Assembly: GCA_027422505.1 (NCBI GenBank)
Contig: JAPQWV010000753.1
Location: 177,001-241,000, forward strand
DNA: 64,000 bases
DNA from: Craterostigma plantagineum
Lineage: Eukaryota > Streptophyta > Magnoliopsida > Lamiales > Linderniaceae
Direction: 5' to 3'
The translations under genes and the position numbers were made by a program. This document shows positions 32,399-43,708 of this stretch, piece by piece. The notes under the pieces are model-generated. The model was not told where the DNA came from. It searched no databases and was given only the letters and a program-made list of their open reading frames with translations. Numbering within the stretch: the first letter of the stretch is position 1; each line of letters starts with the position of its first letter.

Positions 32399-32475
32399 CT
32401 CGCACCATACATTATCATATGATCTTCTGACTTATCTTGGTCTTAGAAATCCAGGGAAAAAAAGAAAAGCAAATC

Positions 32476-32970
32476 ATGGATGACAATAGCATTAACGAAG
32501 GAAGAGCTAAGGTGGCGGGAATAAGGCAGATCATTCGCCTGAAAGAGTACCTACAGAAATGGCAAACTGCAGCTCTCAGTCCAATAAAAGACAGCTGTTC
32601 AAACAATAACCATAGATCTTGTAATAATGGAATATCCCCTCAGATCAACCGTAGCCTTAGGACGATGAGCAGCGCCCACGAATCAGACGACGACAGCTGT
32701 CACAGCCCAGAACCATCACACGGCGTGCCCAAAGGGTACTTGGCTGTGTACGTGGGCCCCGAGCAACGAAGGTTCATTATACCGACTAGCTATCTCGGCG
32801 ATCCACTGTTTAAGGTTCTTCTTGAGAAAGTCGAGGAAGAGTTTGGGTTCGACCATGGAGGAGCTTTAGCGATTCCTTGCGAGGTTGAGACGTTTAAGTA
32901 CTTATTGCATTGCATGGAGAATCACCAGAGAGATCAACGAGGTGATCATATAGTCGATAATGTCTTGTGA
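32476..32970 (+). CDS. SAUR-family auxin-responsive protein, C-terminus altered by copia insertion
   Basis: A 164-codon intronless ORF. Residues 1-80 are a basic/polar N-terminal extension ([14 protein letters not shown], then an Asn/Ser-rich part). The SAUR domain lies at residues 82-147: [40 protein letters not shown] and [22 protein letters not shown] proteins are small auxin-induced growth regulators that inhibit PP2C.D phosphatases (family knowledge). The ATG at 32,476 follows AAATC and fits SAUR starts; an in-frame ATG at 32,437 would add 13 residues. A copia element entered at TAATG (32,958-32,962), so the last two codons (Val-Leu) and the TGA stop come from its LTR. Before insertion the ORF ended Gly-Gly-TAG, read across to 38,414. 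The domain is intact, so the protein could be functional. Confidence 0.9.
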   Translation: MDDNSINEGRAKVAGIRQIIRLKEYLQKWQTAALSPIKDSCSNNNHRSCNNGISPQINRSLRTMSSAHESDDDSCHSPEPSHGVPKGYLAVYVGPEQRRFIIPTSYLGDPLFKVLLEKVEEEFGFDHGGALAIPCEVETFKYLLHCMENHQRDQRGDHIVDNVL

Positions 32971-33436
32971 ATATGAGGTCTGTAGTGATCAAAGACGTCG
33001 TCTTCTTTCAAGTTTGGAATTCTGCAGGAACTTGAGATAATCTGTTTCTAGGCGTGTATCTATAAGCCACTTTCCTAAAGGTGATTTTCGCTCTACAAAG
33101 CAAACGATAGAATAATCAAATACCTTCAGGATACAAAGAACATGTACTGCGCTTTTGCTTTAGCGAAGTATGCACTGAATTCTTTTGGTGTGTTTGAGCA
33201 GATTTGATTGCTTGAGTTAATTCTCTGCAGAAGAAAGAACACAAGTATTTATTGTTGCAGAGAGGTTCCTTCTGAATTGGTACTTCTATTCGCCAAAAAA
33301 GATAACTTAACAGATATAATGTTTCATTGAAGTGATATAACAATTCATTAATTATTTCCTACGAAGGGATACGACTCTTCGACTAAGTCATATAATATTT
33401 TAATATTTTATTTTCTTTATTTGAAAATATTCAACA
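32963..33436 (-). repeat. copia-3 3' LTR (about 470 bp)
   Basis: On the - strand it starts TGTTGAATATTTTC at 33,436 and runs to 32,963. A polypurine tract GGCGGGGGA (- strand) adjoins at 33,438-33,446. It matches 37,936-38,408 with about ten differences or small indels by eye, near 98% identity. The target duplication TAATG touches the LTR only if TCT (32,963-32,965) belongs to it, giving a non-canonical ...ACAAGA terminus. Confidence 0.9.
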
Positions 33437-33973
33437 ATCCCCCGCCATTTTCAATATAAAGGAAACTCTCCTAAACGATAAACAAATCTGCAAATCTCAT
33501 GCATAGATAATGGTATTCCAAAAGATTTGAACCGTCACTTAGTGAAGGCTCGATACAAGAGGTCCGAATAAAATGGTGGATACAGCCTTGAACCAATTAT
33601 TCATACTGACAACCTGTAGAGTCGGTCACACATTTGATTTTCTCACACCGCCAGACATTCATTTATAGCGACACATTATAGACCTTGTGTCCAGTATCCT
33701 TCATGAGTGTGTCGAAGTCAAGCTCTTGAACTTCTTTTAAGCGGTCAAACTTTTACACTCACATAGGTAGACCTATCAAGATATCCCCGTCGTTCGATAT
33801 CCGACAAAATTAAAATATAGCCTATAGACCTATGAAGAGATCAAATCTCAACCTACCTTTTTACTAACGGGCAACAAGTGCTACTTAAACTTGGGATGCA
33901 TAATATATTGTAGCACTCCAAATCACGCTGATGATGTACTTTGACTCATTGAACTCGAGACTTAGACGGTATA
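33437..33973 (-). other. copia-3 3' untranslated segment
   Basis: It lies between the end of RNase H and the polypurine tract, about 540 bp with no open frame. This is ordinary spacer of the element. Confidence 0.6.
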
Positions 33974-35262
33974 TCAAGTGTCGGGTTGAGGTTCCACCAT
34001 GGGTGACTTCGATTTAATGAGCATGAGATCCATCCCCTTAGACGTCTTGTTGACTACGTCTCGTGATAAAGCTTTTGTTAATGGATCTGCGAGATTATTG
34101 CTAGATCGTACGTAATCGATGGTAATCACACCATTAGAGATTAAATCTCTTACATAACTATGTCGTACTCCGATATGTCTTGATTTTCCGTTGTAAACAT
34201 GATTGTATGCTCTCGCAAGAGTTGCTTCACTATCACAATGAATCGAAATAGGTGCAATTGGTTTTTCCAATATTGGCAACTCAAATAGTAAATCGCGTAG
34301 CCATTCTGCTTCCTTGCTTGCAGAAGCAAGGGCAACAAATTCAGATGCCATAGTTGAATCTGTTATGCAGGTCTGTTTCTTAGATCCCCAAGAAATCGCA
34401 CCTCCGCCAAGCATAAAGATCCAACCGGTAGTACTTGCATGATCGCCGCTGCCGGTTATCCAACTAGCATCAGAATATCCTTCTACAACTGAAGGATATC
34501 CACCATAGCATATGCCATATTCCTTAGTTTTCTTTAGATATTTAAAAATTCCCGTGATTGCATGCCAATGTGCATCACTCGGGTTACTAGTGTATCTACT
34601 TAGCTTTCCAACCGCAAAAGCTATATCTGGTCTTGTGCATGTCATCGCATACATCAGACAACCTATCACTTTGGAATATACCATCTGTGATACTGGTTTT
34701 CCGGTATGTTTGATCAACTTTATATTTGGATCAAACGGACTAGATGCGGGAACGCAATCAGAGTGATTAAATTTTCTCAATACTTTCTCAATATAATGAG
34801 ATTGAGTAAGTGTTATCCCTTCATCTCCTCTTAGGATTTTTATCCCAAGAATAACATCTGCTTCACCCATATCTTTCATGGCAAAGTTATTCCATAGGAA
34901 TTCTTTGGTTTCTCTGATTTGATCTAAATCAGTACCAAATATTAACATATCATCAACATAAAGGCATATTATAACTCCTTTATCTCCATTAAACTTACTA
35001 TAGACACATTTGTCCGCTTGGTTTATTTTGAAACCATAGCAAGTACCGTTTGGTCAAACTTTTGATGCCATTGTTTTGGCGCTTGTTTCAGACCATATAA
35101 CGATTTTATAAGTTTACATACTTTGTGCTCTTGGCCTTGCATAACAAACCCTTCTGGTTGTTTCATGTAAACTTCTTCATCTAGCTCTCCGTTTAGAAAG
35201 GCCGTCTTCACATCCATTTGATGAATAATAAGTTTATATATGGATGCCATTGCTATTAACAA
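33974..35262 (-). pseudogene. copia-3 pol C-terminal part: RT core and RNase H
   Basis: 35,262-35,023 continues the long frame after a stop: [20 protein letters not shown] and [20 protein letters not shown] single-base deletion near 35,036 shifts the frame; the next residues, through CLYVDDM, lead into the 324-codon frame 34,948-33,974, with KDMGEADVILGIKI, IGCLMYAMTCTRPDIAF, YSDASWITGSGDHASTTGW, AISWGSKKQTCITDSTMASE, SIHCDSEATLARA and NNLADPLTKALS. The RT and RNase H motifs look intact. With the stop at 35,263 there appear to be only two disabling lesions in the whole polyprotein. Confidence 0.9.
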
Positions 35263-37905
35263 TCATATTGTAGTCATTCTCGCCACTGGAGAATAAGTAT
35301 CGAAGTAATCGATTTCTGATTTCTGACTGAAACCCTTAGCTACTAATCGAGCTTTAAACTTCTCGATCGTACCATCGAGTTTAGTTTTCTTTTTGAATAT
35401 CCATTTACACCCAATAGGTTTCGAGCCCAGTGGTGGGTCAACCAAAATCCACGTTTGATTTCCCATAATTGAATCCATTTCATCATTTATCGCTTCTTTC
35501 CAGAAAGCGACGTCCCGTGATTTCATGGCTTCCTCAAATGATTGAGGATCATCTTCTGTGTTATAACAGAATGGGACTTCTTGGGTAACGCTTTCTCTTG
35601 TTCCTTCCACAAGAAACATAAAGAAATCAGAACCGAAATCACGAGCTTTTCGAGCACGTTTGCTTCGACGAATTTCAACATCTTGTTGTCCATCGGTTCG
35701 TTCAATTGTGTCATCTAGTGAGATATTTTTATGTATACCCGTGTCCTTAATCTGAGGTATTGACTTAAACCGTTGCTCATTGAAAATGGCATCACATGAC
35801 TCCATTACGGTATTAACCGATATATAGTCATTAGGTTCCATAACATAAAATCTATATGCTTTGCTATTTTGTGCATAGCCAATAAATATGCACTCAATAC
35901 CTCTTTCACCCAGTTTCTTTCTTTTGGGTCCTGGAACCTTAACGATTGCTCGACAACCCCAAACCTTGAAATAACTCAAGTTAGGTTTTCTTTTGTTCCA
36001 AATTTCGTAAGGAGTTACTTTGTTCCGTTTATTAGGAACTCGATTGAGGATGTGACATGTCGTTAGCAATGCTTCTCCCCAAAACCCAGAATTTAATCCG
36101 GATGCTGACATCATAGAATTTATCATCTCCGTTAGAACACGATTTTTGCGTTCTGCCACTCCGTTTTGTTGTGGAGTATATGGAGCAGTAGTCTCATGGA
36201 CTATACCCGTTGTCTCAAAATATGATGGACTGTAGTATTCTCCACCTCTATCAGTTCTTAAACGTTTTATAAACGTTTCACATTGTAATTCCGATTCATT
36301 CTTGAAAATCTTAAACTTTTCAAGAGCTTCGTCTTTAGAATGCAATAAATAGACAACACAATATCTACTGCAGTCGTCTATAAAAGTAATAAAATATTTT
36401 TTATTTCCGATTGTAGGAGTACTATGCAAATCACATACATCTGAATGAATTAAATCTAATAATTTTGAAGTTTTTTCTACTTTTGGAAAAGAACTTCGAG
36501 TTATTTTTGTTAGCATGCATGTTCGACAAATGTTATTTTCAGTTTTGACATGCGGAATCATATTTAGTTTTGACATGCAACGAATTCTTCCATAATGAAC
36601 ATGTCCTAATCTATTATGCCATAAGTCAGGAGAATCGACGATATAAGCAGAACTAATTTTATTATTACTGGAAATGTTCAACTTGAACATTCCGTTACAC
36701 AAGTAACCCTTCCCTACAAACAATCCTCCCTTCGAGAGTACAAAATTATTTGCTTCGAATACTAGTTTGAAGCCAAATTTATTCAGAACACTACCCGATA
36801 CTAGATTCTTCCTTACTTCCGGCGCATAATACACATTATTTAGTGTCAACTTTTTCCCGGATGTAAATTCCATCTCTATGCTCCCTATTCCAAGAACGGG
36901 GACTTCCGTAGCATTTCCCATGTAGAGGACGGTTTCTTCAGGCACTGCTTCCATGTTTTTGAACATTTGTTTATTCTTGCAAACATGGCGGGTGGCTCCT
37001 GAATCGATCCACCATTCATCGTCATCTTCGATCATATTTACTTCTGATATGACTGCAACTAGGTTATCTATTGCTTTAGAGGATGCGCCATTCGCTTTTT
37101 CCTTCTTCAAGAGACGACATTCATTTTTGTAATGGCCTGGTTTTCCACAGTGATAGCAACTTCCTTTCTTTCGCTTGTTGCTATTGAACTTCTGTGCATT
37201 TTTGCCTTGGAATTGCCTTCTCTTTGAAGGTTTGGTCCGATTACCATCCTCAACTACGAGCAGTTTCGAGTTGGTCTGTTCCTTCTCATTTTCTTGTGTT
37301 TTCAATTCCTTGCGAAATTCCTCTTCGATTCGAAGAGAATTTGCAAGCTGTTCAAGGGAGATATCTTCCTTCGTATGCTTTAGATTTCGTTTAAAGTCTC
37401 TCCACGAAGGGGGCAACTTGTCGATGACATTAGACATGATAATTGTCTCGTCCATGACCATTTTATGTTGATTAAAATTATTCAACATACGCTCAATCTC
37501 ATGGAATTGCTCCATAATTGGTCTGTTATCATCCATCTTAAAATTATTAAAACGTGAGACAATAAATTTCTTACTTGTAGCGTCTTCCTGAAGATACTTT
37601 GTCTCTAATCTTTCCCATAATTCTTTTGCCGTCGCTACAGTATGATAAACGTCGAAGAGCGCATCGCTCATAGCATTCAAGATATGTCCCCGACATATCT
37701 CGTCATCGGTATCCCATTTTTGCCTTCTCCTTGCGTCGGCGATAGTTTCTTCAGGATTTTCTTCGGGCCTTGGGGTGTTGAGAACATAGCTTACTTGGAG
37801 CGAAATTAAGAGAAAATGAATTCTCTTTTGCCAGCGTATAAAGCTCCCACCATCGAAGCGATCGAGCTTTATTAAATTGCTTGCTAATTCTTTGAGTGAC
37901 GCCAT
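35263..37905 (-). pseudogene. copia-3 gag-protease-integrase-RT polyprotein, 880 codons to a premature stop
   Basis: Starting at 37,905 (MASLKELASNLIKLDRFDGG). Gag fills residues 1-~245, with a CCHC knuckle at 250-263 (CYHCGKPGHYKNEC). The protease motif is WWIDSGATRHV (Asp 301). GAG-pre-integrase runs to about 440, with LWHNRLGHV and CRTC for the zinc-binding domain. The integrase core has catalytic Asp at ~489 (HSDV), ~552 (TDRGGEY) and Glu at ~585 (NGVAERKNR). RT begins with SKPIGCKWIFKKKTKLDG and [11 protein letters not shown]. The frame ends ARMTTI then TGA, where copia proteins usually have Arg, so a CGA-to-TGA transition is the likely lesion. Only about 30 bp separate the LTR from the ATG. 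Confidence 0.93.
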
Positions 37906-37935
37906 GAAAACACATTCAAAAAATCACCTTTAGAT

Positions 37936-38408
37936 TCTTGTGAATATGAGGTCTGTATGATCAAAGACGTCGTCTTCTTTCAAGTTTGGAATTCTGCAGG
38001 AACTTGAGGATAATCTGTTTCTAGGCGTGTATCTATAAGCCACTTTCCTAAAGGTGATTTTCGCTCTCTACAAAGCAAACGATAGAATAATCGAATACCT
38101 TCAGGATACAAAGAACACGTACTGCGCTTTTGCTTCAGCGAAGTATGCACTGAATTCTTTTGGTGTGTTTGAGCAGATTTGATTGCTTGAGTTAATTCTC
38201 TGCAGAAGAAAGAACGCAAGTATTTATAGTTGCAGAGAGGTTCCTTCTGAATTGGTACTATTCGCCAAAAAAGATAACTTAACAGATATAATGTTTCATT
38301 GAAGTGATATAACAATTCATTAATTATTTCCTACGAAGGGATACGACTCTTCGACTAAGTCATATAATATTTTAATATTTTATTTTCTTTATTTGAAAAT
38401 ATTCAACA
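37936..38408 (-). repeat. copia-3 5' LTR (about 470 bp)
   Basis: Partner of 32,963-33,436. Its outer end ...ATTCAACA at 38,408 is followed by TAATG (38,409-38,413), matching 32,958-32,962. Inside, the - strand continues AATCTAAAGGTGATTTTTTG, which does not match a tRNA-Met primer site (TGGTATCAGAGC) or any other TGG-starting site. How this copy's ancestor was primed is unclear. Confidence 0.9.
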
Positions 38409-38413
38409 TAATG

Positions 38414-38799
38414 GAGGTTAGATTGATAGATATCAAATTTTCATTTTTCCTTTCTTTTCGGGAAAAAAACATGTTCAAGATTTACGATTTCTTGATTTTT
38501 TTCTGAGTTGCGAACATTATTTTTTATGGGGTTGTTTTCTTGGCATTGTTTGCGCAGATGAAGCAATGGATGATGGAGTGATGTAATGGAATTTATCCAT
38601 AGTTGTATTACATTAGGGATTTTTTAGACTCTTCGATGAAAAAAATGTTATCTTTGTAATTTGTACGTATTGGATTTCGTTCTCTTACCGTAGATCTCAT
38701 GTGGTGTCGCAGTTTAGTGAATGTTCGATAGTTCGATGCGACGTGATATTGAAACTGAGCTAATTATAAATATATGTCGAATATGCGTGAGGTTATTAT
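38414..38799 (+). other. Displaced original 3' end of the SAUR gene and flank
   Basis: This is the sequence that followed the SAUR coding region before copia-3 inserted: two Gly codons, TAG at 38,419-38,421, then AT-rich 3' UTR. GGAGG.TTAGATT...CATTTTT just here resembles the downstream (DST) instability element of SAUR mRNAs, only loosely. After the insertion it lies 5.4 kb from the coding region. No further gene is seen to 38,799. Confidence 0.55.
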
Positions 38800-39866
38800 A
38801 TAAGGAGAGAATGGCATAAATAGTTAACTTTTTAAACGATAATTGAAAAACTAGTTAAACTTTTTAACAGTGCAAAACTAATGACTTTTTTAATTGTTAC
38901 TTTCTTTTTCACCACAATAATGTATTACTATTACATCACGTTAGCCTATAAATTATGAATGTATTATTAACCCAAATTAATTTTTAATAATTGTTATCCA
39001 AATAGCACATTTAATCTTCTTTATTACCATGTGAATAATAATGTTTTATTATATGTAGGGAATCGATCATTTAAACCTTCTTCGTCCATCTCAACGATGT
39101 CGAACTTCAATTTTCTTACGTTCAATTAATTACCGCATATGTATAGACGTGTTCATTCGGTTTGAAAAATCATAAACAAACTGATGGCCACGCTTCCGAT
39201 TTAAACCAAAATTAGAGAGTTGTTTATAATGGTTTTTTCATTTCATAAACTGAAAACCAACGGTCACATGATCGTTTGTTTTAATATATTTTGTTCTCGT
39301 GTTGTTTTTTATTCAACAATCACATGAATGTTTTATTTTTTATTGTAAATATCGAGGATTTGTTTTCTTTTCGCACTTTTTGCTTTCGAATCTAAACCCT
39401 TCCAAATATCCCTCAAATTTCTGCATTTGAAATTTCAAAAATCCTTTTATTTTTCAACTGATTGGAAAAATAGATAAAATTCATGAGAAAATCAAAATCG
39501 GTTTGGGATCGAAACCAAAACCGGCTCAGCCGATTCCAAATCGTGAGCAAAACTATATTTATCACAACTCGATTAACGCCCGAGGTTTGGTCCAGCACGA
39601 ACCGACAGTTCCACTCCGGGAACCGAAACCGATTGAATACGACAAGGTTTACATATTTTGAGGGCTTGAAATTATTTGAAAAAGAAAATTATTATCAGTT
39701 TGTATGCTAATGTAAGATGGGGTGAAAAGTAGAATTTTAAAAATTTGTGGATAAAAAATATTAACTTAAAAAGTTGATTAGTTTTGCGCTAGTATTGAAA
39801 AGTTAACTAGTTTGCCGTTCAAAATTTAAAAGTAAACTATTTATGCAATTCTCACATTATATCAGC
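38800..39866. mobile_element. Non-autonomous TIR transposon (about 1.07 kb)
   Basis: About 90-bp terminal inverted repeats: the left reads GGCATAAATAGTTAACTTTTT...GCAAAACTAAT (38,812-38,890) and the right, on the opposite strand, GCATAAATAGTTTACTTTT...GCGCAAAACTAAT (39,855-39,770). Long TIRs without transposase suggest a Mutator-like MITE. The exact ends and duplication are ambiguous because the flanks are both ATTATAT-like. The inside is AT-rich and non-coding. Confidence 0.65.
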
Positions 39867-39891
39867 TATTAATCAATGTTGAACTATTTTT

Positions 39892-41216
39892 AACTGGGCA
39901 AAAACCTAAATGGTCCCCAGTGTTTACCCTCTAGACCAATTTAGTTCCCGATGTTTCGCAAGGACCAATTTAGTCACTGATGTTATCGAATTTGAACCTA
40001 ATTGGTCCCCACGTTCAATAGCCGTTAATTTGGATGGAAGTTGACACGTGTCGACATGCGATTGACTAGACTTAAAAAATAATAAATTAAACTCCAGAAA
40101 TGGGAAAACAAATGAAAAAATAGAGTAAAAATTCAAAAAAGAGAGAAAATTACTATAATAAAAAACTAAATTAATAATAAAAAATAAAATTTAAAATAAG
40201 AAACTAAAATCAAATAAATAAGAAAGAGAGTATGAAAATACATTAAAATTAATAAATTAAACATTAAATAAGAGAAAAATCTAAAAAAAGGAAAAAAATA
40301 AAAAAAAAAAAAGAAAACTATTAAATCAAAAAATCCAAAAAAAAAAAAGAACCAAATTCTTAATAAACTAAAATAAAATAAAAATAAAGAGAGAATTAAA
40401 TTAAATTACCAATAAATTAAATTCAACTAAAAAATAAAAAGATAATAAAAATGTATTAAAATAATAATTTAAGTTAGAAAAAAAGACAAAATTAAAATAA
40501 CTTAATTAAAAAATAAATAAAAAAGAGAGTGAAAATGTTAAAAGTAAAAAACTAATAAATAAGAAAAATAAAAAAGAAAAAATAATTTTCTGTTAACAAC
40601 TAAAAATAAGTAAAAAAAATAAAATAGGATAAAAATGCACTGAAAGTTGACGAGAACTCTCGATCTCGTCTCTGTCCAGTTAACGAGGATGCAATCCTCC
40701 CAGAATATTTGTTAAAAACATTCGAGGTCTGGAATGATTATGTCTTCATTAAATTGGCAGGGACGGTCTTCGTAAAACTTTTAGAGGCATTTTTTATCCT
40801 TAATTTTGTTTTTCCTTTTTATTTAGTTTCTAAAAAATAAATATATTAACTTTTTTTAAATCTGAAATTTTTATTTATCATTTTTTATTTTAATGTGCTC
40901 TCCCTATTTGTTATTACTTTTTTTCTCTTGTACTATTTTCTTTGTTTTATTTTTAATATATTTCCATTCTCTCTTTCTTTTTTTGTTTGATTTTAATTTA
41001 CTATGTTTATATTTTATTTTTACTTATTTATATTTAACTTATTAGTACTTTCTTTTACAATTTTCAATCTATTTTTTGAATTTTTTTCCTTTTTTTTTTG
41101 GATTTTTACCCATTTTTTATGTTTAATTGGGGGAAAACCCAAAATAGTCCTCATTGTTTATTCCATTGACCAATTTAGTCCCCAATGTTTCCCAAAATAG
41201 TCCTCATTGTTTATTC
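39892..41216. repeat. Foldback-like repeat with A-rich and T-rich arms
   Basis: Outer segments resemble each other in direct orientation: AAATGGTCCCCAGTGTTTA and ACCAATTTAGTTCCCGATG at 39,908-39,957; AAATAGTCCTCATTGTTTA and ACCAATTTAGTCCCCAATG at 41,142-41,189. Between them an A-rich arm (40,075-40,640) faces a T-rich arm (40,790-41,120), roughly inverted, around a unique centre (40,645-40,770). This type of TTTAGTCCC repeat is common at plant MULE or foldback termini. There is no ORF of note. Confidence 0.55.
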
Positions 41217-41235
41217 TGATCATCATCCACATCAC

Positions 41236-41690
41236 CTACCTTCTCAGGCACAACAACCTTCTCATCCTCATCCACCGCAACATTCTTCTCATCCTCATCC
41301 ACCTCACATTCATTCTTAGCCACCTCAACTTCCATCTCATTATCATACACCTCAACATCTTTCTCATCCTCATCCACCTCACCTCATTCTTAGCCACCTT
41401 AACTTCCAACTCAGCATCATCCGCCTCAACTTCCTTCTCATACACAGCACCTTCCTTCGCATCCTCATCCACTTCACCTTCCAACTCAGACTCAACAATC
41501 TTTCCCACCTCATCCTCAGCTTTCTTTCCCACCTCAGGGTTCTTCGCTACCACTTAATCAAAAAACATACCATTGCTTGGCGGGGAGCAGAACAGTTCAT
41601 GCTCCCTCTTCCACATGAGCATTGGATGGATTACATCTTTCTCCTTCAAGTTTTCAATTTCCTCTTCGATTTTTCTTTAGAAGTAGGCGT
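41236..41690 (-). pseudogene. Fragment encoding an acidic Glu/Asp-rich repeat protein
   Basis: On the - strand RKIEEEIENLKEKDVIHP (about 41,690-41,620) leads, via one stop, to VAKNPEVGKKAEDEVGKIVE (41,553) and a repetitive acidic region of the types EVDEDEK and EVEVAKNE, in 40-60 bp DNA units. Frames shift between units. It is probably a low-complexity exon of an unidentified protein, perhaps belonging to the neighbouring peptidase locus but on the opposite strand. No family is assigned. Confidence 0.4.
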
Positions 41691-41956
41691 GCTTCCTTCC
41701 CATCTCATGAATCGAGGAATGCGACTCGCCGATCGAGCCTTACCCAACGATGGGGCATGCTCATAGACCCTTACCTGAAAATACCATGAAAACATCGAGC
41801 ATAAAACAATGCACAAATGAATATCAACAGTTAAATAACAAATCAGTACTTACCAACAAACCGATGGTACATCTATATCGACTCTTCTTCACAATTGACT
41901 TCAAGAGCAATGAGTGGACTGCCGGACCCCAGGCATAGCCGCTCACCTCGTCGATT

Positions 41957-42818
41957 GCGAGTTTTTAGTCATCTTGGGAATTTTTCGACGCCGGTAGATG
42001 CGGAGTTCAAACAATACGTGGCTGCAGCAAATGAGAGGGAGACATAGAGGAATAGACAGAAGAAACAGAACGAAGACTTTGTTATGCCTACAGGAACGAC
42101 AACTCCTCCTCCGAAGAAGCCAACGAAAGTTGCAGCGAAAGGGCTCGTTCTAGATCTTGAAGAGATGGAGTCAACAAGCCAGCCGAAAGTTGTTGAATAC
42201 TTCGGGGTTCTTGACAAAGACTTTACGGGTAAGGCATATCTCTCTGACGAAGAACGAGAGCTCACTGATCGCTTCATAGAGAAAGGCGACTACAGGTTAA
42301 CTATTACTGCAGATTTATATTCTGATGTTTTGTTAATATTCTGAGGTTAGTTATATTGATGTACTGTTAGTTGCTAATATTCGTTGTACACGTAGGTCAT
42401 TTATTTGAGAGGACAATTTGTCTATTCTGCGTGCTTTCATTTGGCGGAGATGATGAATGGCAGGGTTGTATGCCATGACATGGACGTATGGTTCAAGTAC
42501 TTGACTTCGCCATATAACATATCACGTTCAACTTCGCCTGTCGAGACATTCTTTGTGCCTCGCATATAGCGGAGAGTTATTATGTAGTTATGCAATTTAT
42601 TTGTAGTAACAAATGTTTAAATATCTGCGTGTTTGTGCTAAGCAAAATATCGAAGTTGTGTTGAGCAGTGGCAGGTCGATCAATATGTCGACGAAGAGAG
42701 GTATGGATAAATTTCTCGAAAAACTATCAGAGAATGCGATCGTCGAGCGACAAGATACGTAGGACTTTATTCACGTCGTTTAAGTACATAGCATTGCTGT
42801 TTCACCACAACTATCACT
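41957..42818 (+). pseudogene. Ulp1/C48-like peptidase gene, 5' part
   Basis: Coding-like stretches on the + strand: RVFSHLGNFSTPVDAEFKQY (41,960-42,019), a TAG stop, then MPTGTTTPPPKKPTKVAAKG and VVEYFGVLDKDFTGKAYLSD (42,084-42,300). A likely intron with ...CACGTAG precedes VIYLRGQFVYSACFHLAEMM and HDMDVWFKYLTSPYNISRST (42,395-42,570). At 42,801-42,818 the + strand reads HHNYH, where the 14.8-kb retroelement interrupts. Crossing the GTCTG duplication, the frame continues at 57,600 as LLVLDVKSKSF, which identifies the C48 peptidase His region. Stops and the catalytic changes in the 3' part indicate a pseudogene. Confidence 0.5.
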
Positions 42819-43708
42819 GTCTGTGTAATACCTGTAAAATCTAATTACGGGATTTACGATTTAAGTAGCAGTGAATTAGAGATTTCGTTGGATTAATTAA
42901 ATAAAGAAGCAAGGACTATAAGAAAATCAATACGTAAATATTTTGCGGACTTCTCTACTGATAATATTTTGGGTACATGTTTTGTGATGTTACATGTGTT
43001 TATATGACTATGTGTTGTGTATGTTACATATATGTTATGTGACTTATATAGTGATAGTAAGACTAGGAGAATTTTGGATAACAATTATATATATATAGCA
43101 TAGGCTAGTACGGTCGATTGAAGTAAAAGGCAAAGAATCGATCGATTGATTGTGACAAGAATAACAATTGGCCGATATAAGATATAAATGAATATATAGA
43201 TATGTATATAAATGTCTCTAACAATCGCCGAGCAGCTAGGATTTGATCGAGCGATTTTAGCATAAATTGTGTTGAACCTTTAGAAGTTAGAATCGACCCA
43301 TTTCGTACAACCATTAGGATCGGACGATTTATGTATATAGTATATAGGTGCAATCAATACATGTACCGCTAGAATTAAAATAGACCAATCATAAATTCAA
43401 AGGAGTTAATTAAGAAAAGGACACGTAAGGAGTTTCTTAACCTAGGAGGGAAAAATATGAGCTTAGTCACCTAGTTGTCAACTCAATTGCTGTTTTCAAT
43501 ACCTTATACTTATCATTTATACCCGTACAAGAAAATACCCCCATAAAAGTAATAGCATAACAAGTAGAAGATAAGGAGAACGAAGGATTGAAGTCTAATA
43601 AACTCCAACACGAAGCAAAGTCAGACCAGGAAATAATTTTTAGCAACTCAGAAATCGGACATAAGGAGGGTAAGAAGTGTACTTGTAACACCTAAATTCA
43701 GTTATACG

